Source of the DNA: Paludibacteraceae bacterium
GTDB taxonomy: Bacteria; Bacteroidota; Bacteroidia; Bacteroidales; Paludibacteraceae
NCBI GenBank assembly: GCA_024401555.1
Contig: JAKSKV010000002.1
Coordinates: 110,467-174,466 of the forward strand
Direction: 5' to 3'
Length of the DNA stretch: 64,000 nucleotides
How positions within the stretch are numbered: the stretch's first letter is position 1; every line of letters starts with the position of its first letter. Below the pieces are notes generated by a model, which did not search any database, was not told the DNA's origin, and saw nothing but the letters and a program-made list of their open reading frames with translations. Shown here piece after piece: positions 18,505 through 32,374 of this stretch. The position numbers were made by a program, and so were the translations under genes.

Positions 18505-19631
18505 AATCTCACGCTAAGTTGTTTGACCATTCCCGCTTTCCAAATAGCGAAATCATCCGCCAAAATATGCTTACGGGCCTCCTTCGCCAACCACAAATAG
18601 AAGGCAAGGTTATGGATAGAGGCAATCTGAAGCGCCAATAATTCATCTGCGACAAAAAGATGGCGCAAATAGGCTTTGGTATAGGCGGTATCCACATACG
18701 AAGCACCATCCTCCTCGATCGGAGAGAAATCATTCGCCCATTTCAAGTTTTTCATATTCATAATGCCTCGCTTGGTGAAGAGCATACCGTTGCGTCCATT
18801 GCGCGTAGGCATCACACAGTCGAACATATCAACACCCCTCTCTATACCTTCCAAGATGTTGATAGGCGTACCGACACCCATCAGATAACGAGGCTTGTCG
18901 GTAGGCAATATTTCATTGACCACTTCAATCATCTCGTACATCACCTCCGCAGGTTCGCCTACCGCCAATCCGCCAATCGCGTTTCCTTCCCTACCTTGGT
19001 TTGCGATATACTCTGCCGAGCGTTGTCTCAAATCTTTGTAGGTACACCCTTGGACAATAGGAAAGAATGTCTGGCTATAGCCATATTTAGGTTCTGTTTC
19101 ATCAAAATGTTTGAGACCACGGTCCAACCATCTTTGGGTACGCTCCCATGATTTTTTCGCGTATTGGTAATCCGCGGTACCTGGCGTACACTCATCCAAG
19201 GCCATGATGATGTCCGCACCGATGATACGCTGCGTATCGACCACATTCTCCGGGGTGAAGATGTGTTTGGATCCATCGATATGGGAACGGAAGGTACAAC
19301 CCTCCTCTGTCAATTTTCGGTTATCGGAGAGGGAGAAGACCTGGAATCCTCCACTATCAGTCAAGATAGGTCTATCCCAACCGTTGAATTTATGAAGACC
19401 TCCTGCTTGCTCCAATATTTTTAGTCCTGGGCGCAAATAGAGGTGATAAGTATTTCCTAATATGATCTGCGCCTGGATATCCTCTTTGATTTCGTGGGTG
19501 TGGACACCCTTCACGGAACCCAAAGTGCCTACCGGCATGAAGATAGGAGTCTCAATTTGACCATGATCCGTCGTGATGAGTCCCGCCCTTGCATGGCTCT
19601 TGGCGTCAGTATGTAGTAAATCGAACTTCAT
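18501..19631 (-). CDS. tgt: tRNA-guanine transglycosylase
   Basis: Exchanges guanine-34 of GUN-anticodon tRNAs for preQ1 in queuosine synthesis. The active-site regions are present: ILTDSGGFQVFSL (nucleophile/base Asp), GGLAVGEP and MGVGTPINILEGIERGVDMFDCVMPTRNGRNG, quoted here as GVDMFDCVMPTRNGR. I start at the ATG at 19631 (MKFDLLHTD) rather than an upstream TTG, giving 376 residues. One oddity: where bacterial Tgt has a C-x-C-x2-C zinc site before KAYLRHL, this protein reads DGASYVDTAYTKAYLRHL, with no cysteine. It overlaps lptG and follows the FtsX-type permease. Confidence 0.95.
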   Translation of the reverse strand: MKFDLLHTDAKSHARAGLITTDHGQIETPIFMPVGTLGSVKGVHTHEIKEDIQAQIILGNTYHLYLRPGLKILEQAGGLHKFNGWDRPILTDSGGFQVFSLSDNRKLTEEGCTFRSHIDGSKHIFTPENVVDTQRIIGADIIMALDECTPGTADYQYAKKSWERTQRWLDRGLKHFDETEPKYGYSQTFFPIVQGCTYKDLRQRSAEYIANQGREGNAIGGLAVGEPAEVMYEMIEVVNEILPTDKPRYLMGVGTPINILEGIERGVDMFDCVMPTRNGRNGMLFTKRGIMNMKNLKWANDFSPIEEDGASYVDTAYTKAYLRHLFVADELLALQIASIHNLAFYLWLAKEARKHILADDFAIWKAGMVKQLSVRL

Positions 19632-19644
19632 ATTTCTTCTTTTA

Positions 19645-20895
19645 TTAATCAAACTTTATCGACTTGATCGGAGAGATCTTGGCGATAATCTTCGTCGGAA
19701 TCTGCAATATCGCCGCAGCCACCAACAAAGTGCAAATATTCACGGCCAACCAATGTACAACCGACAAATGGGCTGGCACATAACTTACATAGTAATCATC
19801 CGCATTCAAAGGAATGAGATGGTATCGATCCAACAAGAAGCAGACCAAAACACCCAATATATTACCAATCAACATTCCCTTGCCTATCAGGAAAAACGCA
19901 TGATAGAAAAATATCTTTTCGATGCATTTATCCGTTGCGCCCATTGCCTTCATCAATCCGACCATATTGGTACGCTCCAAGATGAGGATCAACAATCCGG
20001 AGACAATGGTAAAACCGGCGACCAGCGTCATCAACACCAAAATGATGACCACATTGGTGTTCAACAAATCAAGCCAGCTGAAAATTTGCGGATTGATTTG
20101 CTTGATGGTCTTCATCAAGTAGTAGTTTCCATCAACATCGTAACGATTACCGACCACATCGAACACCTGCTCGGAGGAGGCGTCCAACTGCTCGAAATCC
20201 TGCGTAAGAATCTCCAAACCGCTGCAACGGTCATCTTGCCAGCCATTCAATTTCAACACATGTCGAATGTCGCCGACAATGAATAATTTGTCGTAGTCCA
20301 GGAAACCGGACTCGTATATGCCATCCACGACGAGTTGGCGGGCGCGGACTTTACCATCAATGATAAAATAGGATAAATATTTATCACCGATATGCAAGCC
20401 CAAAAGATTCGCAATTTTCTTTGATATAAGCGTACCGTTGGAGGCAACACTATCACTTAGTTGGCTAAGAACATTTCCCTCTTTGAGATTCTCCCGGAAG
20501 AAATTCCAATCATAGTCAGCATCCACCCCCTTTAAGACACATCCATGGACCACATCCCCCACCTTCAAAATACAGGGTTGTGTGGCGAATCGTTGGGTAT
20601 GTCTGATGTTCGGCAACTTTGACAAAGAATCAATCATCCCTTCCGAAAATTGGAGGGGCTGCGTCTCGTACGTCTGGTTGCTGACAGAGGAGGAGATCTG
20701 AATATGGCTTCCAAAACCAATCAATTTCTCGCGCACCTCTGATTTGAATCCGCTTAGGATTCCGATGGCGACCAACATCACCATCAAACTGACGGCCACA
20801 CCATTCGTCGCTATCCGCACGATAGGGCGAGGCACTACCCTCTCTCCCTGTCGGTCGAAATGTATGCGTTTCGCGATGAATAGTTCCAAATTCAT
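19645..20895 (-). CDS. FtsX-like ABC permease (LolC/LolE family)
   Basis: Integral membrane permease (416 residues) with one N-terminal TM helix (GVAVSLMVMLVAIGILSGF), a large periplasmic MacB-like domain (residues 60-270) and three C-terminal helices (NVVIILVLMTLVAGFTIVSG onward). This matches the LolC/LolE subfamily that releases lipoproteins from the inner membrane in proteobacteria. No ATPase gene lies next to it, so the partner is elsewhere. It is 11 bp from the aminotransferase and 13 bp before tgt. Confidence 0.85.
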   Translation of the reverse strand: MNLELFIAKRIHFDRQGERVVPRPIVRIATNGVAVSLMVMLVAIGILSGFKSEVREKLIGFGSHIQISSSVSNQTYETQPLQFSEGMIDSLSKLPNIRHTQRFATQPCILKVGDVVHGCVLKGVDADYDWNFFRENLKEGNVLSQLSDSVASNGTLISKKIANLLGLHIGDKYLSYFIIDGKVRARQLVVDGIYESGFLDYDKLFIVGDIRHVLKLNGWQDDRCSGLEILTQDFEQLDASSEQVFDVVGNRYDVDGNYYLMKTIKQINPQIFSWLDLLNTNVVIILVLMTLVAGFTIVSGLLILILERTNMVGLMKAMGATDKCIEKIFFYHAFFLIGKGMLIGNILGVLVCFLLDRYHLIPLNADDYYVSYVPAHLSVVHWLAVNICTLLVAAAILQIPTKIIAKISPIKSIKFD

Positions 20896-20906
20896 GCGCC
20901 GTCGGA

Positions 20907-22106
20907 TTATATCGTTCTACCTGGATATACTTCCAATGCTTTTCTAAGGACAAACAAAGCCTTTTCAAGTTCTTCCTTCTCCAAAACGTAAGCGACGCGG
21001 ACCTCATTCAATCCCTTGTCCTTTTCGGTATAGAATCCAGTTGCAGGAGCCATCATCACGGTTTGTCCCTCGTATTCGAACTCATTCAACAACCAAGCGC
21101 AGAACTTATCGCAATCATCGATCGGCAATCTCGCCACCGTATAGAACGCACCCATCGGAATCGGCGTATAGACACCAGGAATACGGTTCAAACCATCGAT
21201 CAAGTATTTACGACGCTCCACGTATTCATTATACATCTCCAACATATATTCCTCCGGTGTATCCATAGAGGCCTCTGCCACGATTTGTCCGATCAACGGC
21301 GGAGACAATCTCGCCTGGCAGAACTTCATCACCGCCTTACGAACCGCCGCATTTTTCGTAACAAGAGCACCCACACGGATACCGCACTCGCTGTAACGCT
21401 TCGATACGGAGTCGAACAAAACGATGTTATCCTCTATGCCTTTCAAATGGAAGGCTGAAATGTAAGGAGCGCCTGTGTAACAGAACTCGCGGTACACCTC
21501 ATCCGAGAAGAGATACAAGTCATACTTCTTCACCAAGTCACGGATCTTATTCATCTCCTTCTGATTGTAGAGATAACCCGTTGGATTATTCGGGTTACAA
21601 ATCAAGATACCCTTGGTCTTAGGGGTGATCATCTCTTCGAAACGCTCGATATGAGGCAAAGAGAATCCCTCTTCAATGGTAGAGACAATAGGCTTCACCA
21701 CAGCGCCCGCACCAATGGCGAAGGCAGTATAGTTAGCGTATGCGGGTTCTGGCACGATGATCTCATCACCTGGATCCAAGCAGGACATAAAGGCGAAATT
21801 CACAGCCTCCGAACCACCGCTGGTAATGATGATATCATTCTCATCCACATCAATATTAAACTTCTTGTAGTAATCCGCCAACTTGAGTCGCAAACTCTTG
21901 AAGCCATTACTTGGACTATACTCCAAAATCTTACGATCAACTCGCTTTAAAGAATCAAGGGCGACTTGCGGTGTCTTCAAATCGGGTTGTCCGATATTTA
22001 GGTGATATACTTTCACACCTCTCTCTTTCGCTTTATCTGCTAACGGAACCAACTTTCTAATTGGTGATTCCGGCATAATCACACCGCGGCTCGATATCTG
22101 TGGCAT
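20907..22106 (-). CDS. PLP-dependent class I/II aminotransferase
   Basis: Fold-type I aminotransferase of the aspartate aminotransferase subgroup I-gamma (399 residues). The PLP-lysine is Lys236 in DSVSKRYSECGIRVG. CNPNNPTGYLY, SDEVYREF and the C-terminal RVAYVLEKEEL (substrate-carboxylate Arg) are present. Probable substrates are aspartate or a related amino acid, not decided by sequence. First gene of a cluster with the FtsX-like permease, tgt and lptG. A 7-bp-arm inverted repeat sits in its 5' leader. Confidence 0.9.
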   Translation of the reverse strand: MPQISSRGVIMPESPIRKLVPLADKAKERGVKVYHLNIGQPDLKTPQVALDSLKRVDRKILEYSPSNGFKSLRLKLADYYKKFNIDVDENDIIITSGGSEAVNFAFMSCLDPGDEIIVPEPAYANYTAFAIGAGAVVKPIVSTIEEGFSLPHIERFEEMITPKTKGILICNPNNPTGYLYNQKEMNKIRDLVKKYDLYLFSDEVYREFCYTGAPYISAFHLKGIEDNIVLFDSVSKRYSECGIRVGALVTKNAAVRKAVMKFCQARLSPPLIGQIVAEASMDTPEEYMLEMYNEYVERRKYLIDGLNRIPGVYTPIPMGAFYTVARLPIDDCDKFCAWLLNEFEYEGQTVMMAPATGFYTEKDKGLNEVRVAYVLEKEELEKALFVLRKALEVYPGRTI

Positions 22107-22141
22107 AAAATTTATATAATTTGTTTACTTACGTTTTCAAT

Positions 22142-22160
22142 TGATAGGGAATATCCCTAT
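22142..22160. repeat. Inverted repeat in the aminotransferase leader
   Basis: ATAGGGAATATCCCTAT (about 22144-22160) forms a 7-bp stem with a 3-base loop, or a symmetric operator. It lies between the -7-like element at 22169-22176 and the aminotransferase ATG, so it would be in the 5' untranslated region. Confidence 0.45.
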
Positions 22161-22168
22161 TCAAATGG

Positions 22169-22176
22169 CAAAGATA
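22169..22176 (-). promoter_or_regulatory. -7-like element (TATCTTTG) before the aminotransferase operon
   Basis: TATCTTTGC on the minus strand matches the Bacteroidota -7 consensus about 63 bp before the ATG. No matching -33 box was found at 18-20 bp. Confidence 0.4.
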
Positions 22177-22249
22177 GTAATATTATAGGGAAAATAAGCC
22201 TTTTGCGCCACAAAATTGTTTGGGGGATGCTAACACATATCAACAAAGT

Positions 22250-22530
22250 TCTTATGGGCGGGGGAATACCCCCCGCATCTTCGGCATCTTTATCATGGGG
22301 CAGCGTGATGCGTACCTTACTAAGGCAGTAACGCGGACGAGCGTCTATGACCGTGACTTCCCCTCATGGTGGTGCATCGTTGGCCGAGGGCGATGCCCCC
22401 GGTTACTCAGATAGTGCCTTCCAGGCACTGCGAGGAAGCTGATTTGATTCGCTGTAGGGGCGTTTTGAAAACGTCCCAGGACCGCCGGCCATAACCATCA
22501 GGGCGTATGCAATACGCCCCTACGTCACGA
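22250..22530. repeat. GC-rich, hairpin-dense intergenic element
   Basis: In a gap between two minus-strand genes, this segment is much more GC-rich than its surroundings and contains several inverted repeats: GCGGGGG against CCCCCCGC near 22259-22276, AGTGCCT/AGGCACT at 22413-22429, GGGGCGTTTT/AAAACGTCCC at 22457-22477, and GGGCGTAT/ATACGCCC at 22501-22519. GTAGGGGCGT (22454-22463) also pairs with ACGCCCCTAC (22514-22523), giving a nested palindrome. There is no plausible gene. It resembles dispersed palindromic intergenic repeats; copy number cannot be judged from one window. Confidence 0.55.
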
Positions 22531-22562
22531 AAAAAGGGGAACCCTCCCGGATTCCCCTTCGT
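22530..22562 (-). terminator. groESL terminator
   Basis: On the minus strand, AAGGGGAATCC pairs with GGGTTCCCCTT and a run of T follows. It lies about 20 bp after the groEL stop. Confidence 0.8.
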
Positions 22563-22581
22563 TCTATATGTGAGGATTGAA

Positions 22582-24530
<1,949 letters not shown>

Positions 24531-24783
24531 ACTTATATCTATTTTAATTATATTTCTAATCTTGACGTCCTCCTTTCAGTCCGTCACCAATATTTCTATA
24601 TCACAATCTATGCCAAAAGCCAAAAGAGAATACAAGACTGACAAAAGAGGACAAATTTGGCAGAATACGCTCGTGGAAGCGTGCCAAAGTGTCAGACCCC
24701 AAGTGTCAGACACGGTGTCAGAGGATTTGCGATTTAAGAATCACGATCCTAAATAGCTTTATCAAAACAAAGTTTCTTAAAAC
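24531..24783. other. Intergenic region upstream of groES with triple GTGTCAGA repeat
   Basis: About 250 bp without a convincing gene. GTGTCAGA occurs three times, at 24689-24696, 24703-24710 and 24715-24722, in the same direction. It lies 160-190 bp before the groES start, so it could be an operator for the chaperonin operon. I see no CIRCE element and no clean -33/-7 pair. Confidence 0.35.
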
Positions 24784-24817
24784 AAAAAAGGAAGAGAGCA
24801 AACTCCCTTCCTTTTTT
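24784..24817 (-). terminator. atp operon terminator
   Basis: AAAAAAGGAAG and CTTCCTTTTTT flank a short loop 23 bp after the atpG stop. It closes the atp operon and may also insulate the groES upstream region. Confidence 0.8.
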
Positions 24818-24839
24818 ACGTATAGTTGTAAGAATTCTT

Positions 24840-25715
24840 CTAATTCTGTAATGCGGCAGCACCACCGACGATATCGAGCAACTCGCTCGTGATCGCTTGT
24901 TGACGAGTTTTGTTGTACAACACAGTCAACTCGTTGATCAACTCATTGGCATTATCCGTCGCAACCTGCATAGCCACTACACGCGCACCATGCTCAGACG
25001 CGTTAGAATCCAACAGACAAGCATACATTTTTGTTCTGAGCGCCTTCGGCAACAAAGACTGAAGAATTTCGGCCTTACTTGGCTCGACGATATAATCGCC
25101 GGACATATTATCAGCCTTTTTATCAGACTCCAACTTGATAGGCAAGAACGTTTCAGTTGTCAATTTTTGAACCGCCGTATTCTTCAAATGGTGGTATACG
25201 ACAATTACCTTGTCATACTCCTTCTCCAAGAATTTAGACATCAATTCGTTGGTGGTTTGGCTAATACCTTCGAATGATGGGTGGTCAGCCAACTCTACCG
25301 GAACTGGAACAACAGTCACGTCGGTCATCTTAGCGACAGCCTCTTTTACCTTCTTTCCGACAGGATAGATGGTAATCTTCTCTGCGGAAGCGGCGCGCTC
25401 TGACTTAATAACGTTGCCTAACTCCTTGATGACATTTGAATTATAGGCACCACAAAGGCTCGAATTAGAAGAAAAAACTACAATAGCCACACTCTTGGCA
25501 GTTCTGACTTGAGAGAAATCAGATTGAAAATCACTCTCTGTAGCCAAAAAATTGCTCAAGATTCCATTCAAACGACTTTGATAAGGCGAGATGTTCTCAA
25601 TAGCCATCTGAGCCTTCTTCAACTTCGCCGAAGAGACCATCTTCATTGCTCCGGTGATCTTCTTCGTAGAATTCACCGAACCAATTCTTGCTTTTACTTC
25701 CTTAAGAGATGCCAT
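24840..25715 (-). CDS. atpG: ATP synthase gamma subunit
   Basis: Central rotor shaft of F1 (291 residues). The N-terminal helix [28 protein letters not shown] (quoted as [17 protein letters not shown]) and the C-terminal helix [20 protein letters not shown] form the coiled-coil axle. Last gene of the operon. Its start overlaps the end of atpA by 14 bp, indicating translational coupling. Confidence 0.98.
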   Translation of the reverse strand: MASLKEVKARIGSVNSTKKITGAMKMVSSAKLKKAQMAIENISPYQSRLNGILSNFLATESDFQSDFSQVRTAKSVAIVVFSSNSSLCGAYNSNVIKELGNVIKSERAASAEKITIYPVGKKVKEAVAKMTDVTVVPVPVELADHPSFEGISQTTNELMSKFLEKEYDKVIVVYHHLKNTAVQKLTTETFLPIKLESDKKADNMSGDYIVEPSKAEILQSLLPKALRTKMYACLLDSNASEHGARVVAMQVATDNANELINELTVLYNKTRQQAITSELLDIVGGAAALQN

Positions 25716-27303
25716 TTGGTATAGTTCCTAAAATGTTTTTAATAACAACTTGAGACTCCTCCTTCAAGATAGACTTGATGTTATCATCAATCTTACCTTG
25801 CTTCAACATGTTCAAAACATCGTCCTTGTGGAGATGCTCCAAACGCTCGATGAAGAGTTTTTCGAACTCATGCACAGACTCAACTGGCAATACATTCAAG
25901 ATACCTTGTGTACCACAGTAGATAACCGCGATCTGATGTTCAACTGGGAACGGTGTGTATTGAGGTTGCTTCAACAACTCTGTATTACGCACACCCTTGT
26001 CGATTGTCATCTTGGTAACGGCATCCATATCACCACCAAATTTGGTGAAGGACTCCAACTCACGGTATTGAGCTTGATCGGTCTTCAAAGTACCGGCGAT
26101 AGACTTCATCGCCTTCACTTGCGCACTACCACCCACACGAGACACGGAGATACCTACGTTGATTGCAGGACGAATACCTGCGTTGAACATGTTGGTCTCC
26201 AAGAAGATCTGACCATCGGTGATGGAGATCACATTAGTAGGGATATATGCGGAAACGTCACCAGCTTGTGTCTCGATGATAGGAAGAGCGGTCAATGATC
26301 CTCCACCCTTAACCTTACCCTTCAAAGATGCAGGGAGGTCATTCATCTGAGCTGCCACTGAGTCGTTGTTGATGATCTTAGCGGCACGCTCCAAAAGACG
26401 TGAGTGCAAATAGAACACATCACCCGGATAAGCCTCACGACCAGAAGGACGCTTCAAGATCAAAGAAACCTCACGGTATGCGACAGCTTGCTTTGACAAG
26501 TCATCATAAACCACCAATGCGTGCTTTCCTTGATCACGGAAATACTCTCCGATCGCAGCACCCGCGAAAGGTGCGTAGTATTGCATAGCGGCAGGATCCG
26601 AAGCAGTAGCGGAAACGATGATTGTATAATCCATCGCACCATGCTCCTTCAAAGTGTTCACAATGTTTGCGACAGTTGAACCCTTTTGACCTACGGCCAC
26701 ATAAATACAATAAACTGGGTTACCAGCCAAATAAGCCTCCTTTTGATTAATAATGGTATCGATCGCAATAGCAGTCTTACCAGTTTGACGGTCACCGATG
26801 ATCAACTCACGTTGTCCACGACCAATCGGAATCATTGCGTCGATCGCCTTCAAACCTGTCTGCAAAGGTTGTTTTACAGGCTCACGATAGATAACACCTG
26901 GTGCCTTACGCTCCAATGGCATCTCCAACAAATCACCCTTGATCGGACCAAGTCCGTCGATAGGGTTACCGATTGAGTTCACAACTCTACCAACCATGCC
27001 TTCACCAGTCATGATAGAAGCGATACGACGGGTTCTCTTTACAGTATCACCCTCGCTGACCTGGTCTGTAGGGCCCAAAAGTACGGCACCCACATTATCC
27101 TCCTCCAAGTTCATCACAACGGCGTTCATTCCGTTCTCAAACTCAAGAAGTTCTCCAGCCTCGGCGTTTTGCAATCCGTAGATACGAACCACACCATCGC
27201 TTACTTGCAAGACGGTACCAACCTCTTCGAACTTGACTTTAGTGTCAACTCCTTGAAGTTGCATTCTCAGCACGTCTGATACTTCACTTGCTTTTATAGC
27301 CAT
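25702..27303 (-). CDS. atpA: ATP synthase alpha subunit
   Basis: Non-catalytic nucleotide-binding subunit of the F1 hexamer (533 residues). Walker A is GDRQTGKTA, Walker B region [11 protein letters not shown], and [10 protein letters not shown] supplies the arginine finger. It is 38 bp from atpH. Confidence 0.99.
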   Translation of the reverse strand: MAIKASEVSDVLRMQLQGVDTKVKFEEVGTVLQVSDGVVRIYGLQNAEAGELLEFENGMNAVVMNLEEDNVGAVLLGPTDQVSEGDTVKRTRRIASIMTGEGMVGRVVNSIGNPIDGLGPIKGDLLEMPLERKAPGVIYREPVKQPLQTGLKAIDAMIPIGRGQRELIIGDRQTGKTAIAIDTIINQKEAYLAGNPVYCIYVAVGQKGSTVANIVNTLKEHGAMDYTIIVSATASDPAAMQYYAPFAGAAIGEYFRDQGKHALVVYDDLSKQAVAYREVSLILKRPSGREAYPGDVFYLHSRLLERAAKIINNDSVAAQMNDLPASLKGKVKGGGSLTALPIIETQAGDVSAYIPTNVISITDGQIFLETNMFNAGIRPAINVGISVSRVGGSAQVKAMKSIAGTLKTDQAQYRELESFTKFGGDMDAVTKMTIDKGVRNTELLKQPQYTPFPVEHQIAVIYCGTQGILNVLPVESVHEFEKLFIERLEHLHKDDVLNMLKQGKIDDNIKSILKEESQVVIKNILGTIPNGIS

Positions 27304-27341
27304 AAAATAATTTTCTTTAATAATTAAACACCGAAAAAACC

Positions 27342-27896
27342 TTAAGCATTTTTGGAATTATTATTGAGCAATGAATCTCTCACACTTCTCAATTGTCCCT
27401 TAATGCTGGCATCCAATTGGTAAGTCTCCACATTCAAGACGAAACCACCAATCAAATCCGGATCTACAGAAGTTTCAAATTCGACAGAGCCCGTCGAAAC
27501 ATTTTCGACCGCCTTGCGCATACGTACAATTTCAGCGTCGCTGACTGGGCTCGCCGTCACCAACTGGCTGATCACGATATTCTTTTCCTTACGGTAAAGA
27601 TCTTGATAAACCAAGCTGATGCTTTGAAAAAAGCTTTCACGCTTGCGTTCAATGACCAAATCCACGAATTTTTTGTATTCGTCGCATACCTCAGTACCCG
27701 CAGCCGCAATAAGCAAATCGGCCTTCTTCTGCTTGCTGATCGTAGGATTTACCATCGCTTCCCTCAATTGAGGAACGCTCTTGTAACTCGCGGAAACAAG
27801 CTTCATAGACTCGTACACCTCTGTCTCGCTATTGGATTCCAAAGCGAACTGATAGAGAGCCTTTGCATATCTTGCTGAAATTTTACCTGTATTCAT
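27342..27896 (-). CDS. atpH: ATP synthase delta subunit
   Basis: Peripheral-stalk subunit (184 residues) joining the b subunits to the top of F1. N-terminal helical domain ([15 protein letters not shown]) and C-terminal [26 protein letters not shown] (quoted as [10 protein letters not shown]) are typical. It lies 5 bp after atpF. Confidence 0.96.
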   Translation of the reverse strand: MNTGKISARYAKALYQFALESNSETEVYESMKLVSASYKSVPQLREAMVNPTISKQKKADLLIAAAGTEVCDEYKKFVDLVIERKRESFFQSISLVYQDLYRKEKNIVISQLVTASPVSDAEIVRMRKAVENVSTGSVEFETSVDPDLIGGFVLNVETYQLDASIKGQLRSVRDSLLNNNSKNA

Positions 27897-27901
27897 CGAA
27901 C

Positions 27902-28402
27902 TTACGATTTAGCGACATTTACCTCATCCAAATACTTGTTGATCATAGCGGTTTGCGCCTCAGCATCTTTCAATTCTCCACGAAGAATCTTCTCCGCGAT
28001 TGTCACTGAAAGCTCTGCCACTTGAGTACGAATATCCTTAATGGCATTGTCTTTCTCCAATTGGATACTCTCTTTGGCGCTCTCCATGATCTTGTTCGCC
28101 TCAGCAATTGCTTGCGTCTTGGCGTCCGAAATCATTTGATCTTTTAATCTGGATGCCTCTTTCAACATCTCAAGACGCTCATTCTTGGCCTCAGCAAGCA
28201 ACTTGGCATTCTCCTCCTTGAGGTTAGCCAAAGCCGCATTCGCCTCGTCCGCCTTCTTAAGCGACTCCTCGATGTAGTTGCTTCTCTCTTCAATCATTCC
28301 GGTGATCATTGGCCAAGCGAACTTGCCCAAGATGAATACCAAAATGCCGAAGCAAAGCACCATCCAGCATAATAGACCTAAATCTGGCGTCAGTAAAAAC
28401 AT
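27902..28402 (-). CDS. atpF: ATP synthase b subunit
   Basis: Peripheral-stalk subunit (166 residues): one N-terminal TM helix (LGLLCWMVLCFGILVFILGKF) and a long coiled coil rich in Ala, Glu and Lys (residues 35-150). It is preceded by atpE and followed by atpH. Confidence 0.96.
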   Translation of the reverse strand: MFLLTPDLGLLCWMVLCFGILVFILGKFAWPMITGMIEERSNYIEESLKKADEANAALANLKEENAKLLAEAKNERLEMLKEASRLKDQMISDAKTQAIAEANKIMESAKESIQLEKDNAIKDIRTQVAELSVTIAEKILRGELKDAEAQTAMINKYLDEVNVAKS

Positions 28403-28423
28403 AGTTTTACGTTTAATTTGTTA

Positions 28424-28678
<255 letters not shown>

Positions 28679-28733
28679 TTAATTGTTATTTAATAATTTG
28701 TTACTTTCTATTATTTGATCATAAAGATCGATA

Positions 28734-29858
28734 TTACTCATGTGAATGTCCTTCCACTTGTCCCATACCGATAAAGATTGCGGACAACATGGTGAACACA
28801 TAGGCTTGGATAAAACATACCAAACACTCCAATAGCGACATGAACACTATCAGAAGAACCGATAACACGGAGATACCCGCACCCGCTGCCGGAGCCATCT
28901 GACCAAAGATGAAGATCAAACCGATCAAGATCAATACCATGGTATGACCTGCGAACATGTTCGCAAAAAGACGGACACAAAGCGCAACTGGTTTGATGAA
29001 TACACCCATAATCTCGATAAACTGCATCAAAGGGATCGGAAGTTTCAAGAAGAGAGGCACTTCAGGCCAGAAAATCTCCTTATAATACTCCTTCGTCGCC
29101 GTTAAGTTGGTGAGCAAGAAGGTAATGGTCGCCAAAACGAGTGTGATAGCGATGTTACCCGTCAAATTCGCACCACCAGGGAAGATCGGAATGATACCCA
29201 AAATATTGTTGATGAAGATAAAGAAGAACGCCGTCAACAAATAAGCGGTGTATCTCTTGTAATTCTTGCCAATACTTGGTTTGATGATATCATCCACCAA
29301 AGAGACGATAAGAGGTTCCAACAACGCCTGTTTTCCAACAGGACGGCTCATCGGATTCTCTTTATATCTCTTCGCGATACTCAAGAAGATCCAAAGTAAG
29401 AGCGCACAACTGATAAACAAGGAAGCTACATTCTTCGTGATGGAGAAATCCAACGGACGATTTCCTGTCGCCACCTCAACAATCTTTCCAGCATGTTCAC
29501 CCTCTTCCGCAATCATGTAGCCCTTGTACTCCTTATAGTGTCCTTCGTGACCCAATTTGCTAGAACAGAAGAGATCCAATCCGTTTTGTCCGTAAACGAT
29601 ACATAACAACGGAATAGATACATGCGTTTCGCCGATTGTTGTGATATGCCAATCGTAAGCATCACCTGTATGACCGAAGATCATCTCCTTCAAATTCACA
29701 CCCTCTTTCTTATGATGCTCCTCAACGGCGGGAACCTCGTTGGCATCTTCTGCCACCGGAGCTTCTTGCGCATGCAATGAGAAAGTAGCCATCAAAAGAA
29801 GAGCGGAAAGCAATGCCTTTGCAACTCTACTTGTCAATTTATTTTTGGACTGACTCAT
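28734..29858 (-). CDS. atpB: ATP synthase a subunit
   Basis: Stator half-channel subunit (374 residues). The essential arginine is in ALCVRLFANMFAGHT. It is longer than the E. coli protein because of an N-terminal signal-like helix (VAKALLSALLLMATFSLHA) and a periplasmic stretch of about 100 residues. I regard this as normal for Bacteroidota AtpB. It lies between the AtpI-like gene and atpE. Confidence 0.96.
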   Translation of the reverse strand: MSQSKNKLTSRVAKALLSALLLMATFSLHAQEAPVAEDANEVPAVEEHHKKEGVNLKEMIFGHTGDAYDWHITTIGETHVSIPLLCIVYGQNGLDLFCSSKLGHEGHYKEYKGYMIAEEGEHAGKIVEVATGNRPLDFSITKNVASLFISCALLLWIFLSIAKRYKENPMSRPVGKQALLEPLIVSLVDDIIKPSIGKNYKRYTAYLLTAFFFIFINNILGIIPIFPGGANLTGNIAITLVLATITFLLTNLTATKEYYKEIFWPEVPLFLKLPIPLMQFIEIMGVFIKPVALCVRLFANMFAGHTMVLILIGLIFIFGQMAPAAGAGISVLSVLLIVFMSLLECLVCFIQAYVFTMLSAIFIGMGQVEGHSHE

Positions 29859-29870
29859 ATTGTTAATCCT

Positions 29871-30248
29871 TTATTTAAGTTTTGTGAGGGCAATCGCCTC
29901 AAATACAGTATATATCACATAAATGATCGCGAACACTGCCAAGAAAGGCACCGCCCATTCGCGGTTCACGAGGCAAAAAACAACCGCATTAAAAAGTGCT
30001 ATGAACATCTTCGAGACCTTTAACACCAAGAACATTCGACTGTATTGCATCGCATTTTCCCTTGTCTTGTCCAGTACGAAGAATGTCATGGATCCGTAAC
30101 AGAGGAAAAAGAGCGGAACCACGATTGAGGCACCCATTAAAACCGTCGCATCCACAAATAGATGTTTGATGGTATAAATTGAGACCGCCATGATCAGCAC
30201 CATAATAAGCGCCAATTGCTCGATTACCTTAACTGTCTTTGGATTCAT
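29871..30248 (-). CDS. Small four-TM protein in the atp operon (AtpI-like position)
   Basis: A 125-residue membrane protein with four hydrophobic helices (QLALIMVLIMAVSIYTI, ATVLMGASIVVPLFFLCYG, a helix around residues 70-90, and VPFLAVFAIIYVIYTVFE). It occupies the place between atpC and atpB where AtpI/UncI-type c-ring assembly helpers are found. Sequence similarity to AtpI is not evident to me, so the role is inferred from position only. Confidence 0.75.
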   Translation of the reverse strand: MNPKTVKVIEQLALIMVLIMAVSIYTIKHLFVDATVLMGASIVVPLFFLCYGSMTFFVLDKTRENAMQYSRMFLVLKVSKMFIALFNAVVFCLVNREWAVPFLAVFAIIYVIYTVFEAIALTKLK

Positions 30249-30255
30249 CTTAGTT

Positions 30256-30501
30256 TTAAGCTAATACATTCTCCACACAAACAGAGACCACATCATTCTT
30301 TACTTCGGCAAAACCGCCGTCCACATTGATGACTGTCTGCTCACCACCCGCTTTATAGGTGATGGGACCAGCCTTCAAAGATGAGATAAGTGCCGTGTGA
30401 CGAGGCAAAACGGTAAAAAATCCAGCGCTTCCTGGCAAATTCACCTCCTCCACATCACCGGAGAACACCAATCTATCTGGAGATATGATTTCTAACTTCA
30501 T
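30256..30501 (-). CDS. atpC: ATP synthase epsilon subunit, short form
   Basis: Rotor subunit of F1, 81 residues. Only the N-terminal beta-sandwich is present (LEIISPDRLVFSGDVEEV, GGFAEVKNDVVSV). The C-terminal helical hairpin that regulates hydrolysis in E. coli is missing, as in other Bacteroidota. It follows atpD by 23 bp. Confidence 0.95.
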   Translation of the reverse strand: MKLEIISPDRLVFSGDVEEVNLPGSAGFFTVLPRHTALISSLKAGPITYKAGGEQTVINVDGGFAEVKNDVVSVCVENVLA

Positions 30502-30524
30502 ATTGCCGATTTTTAGTGATTAGA

Positions 30525-32374
<1,850 letters not shown>

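Noticed and set aside
24531-24783. CIRCE operator upstream of groESL
   Set aside because: No TTAGCACTC-N9-GAGTGCTAA-like inverted repeat is present.
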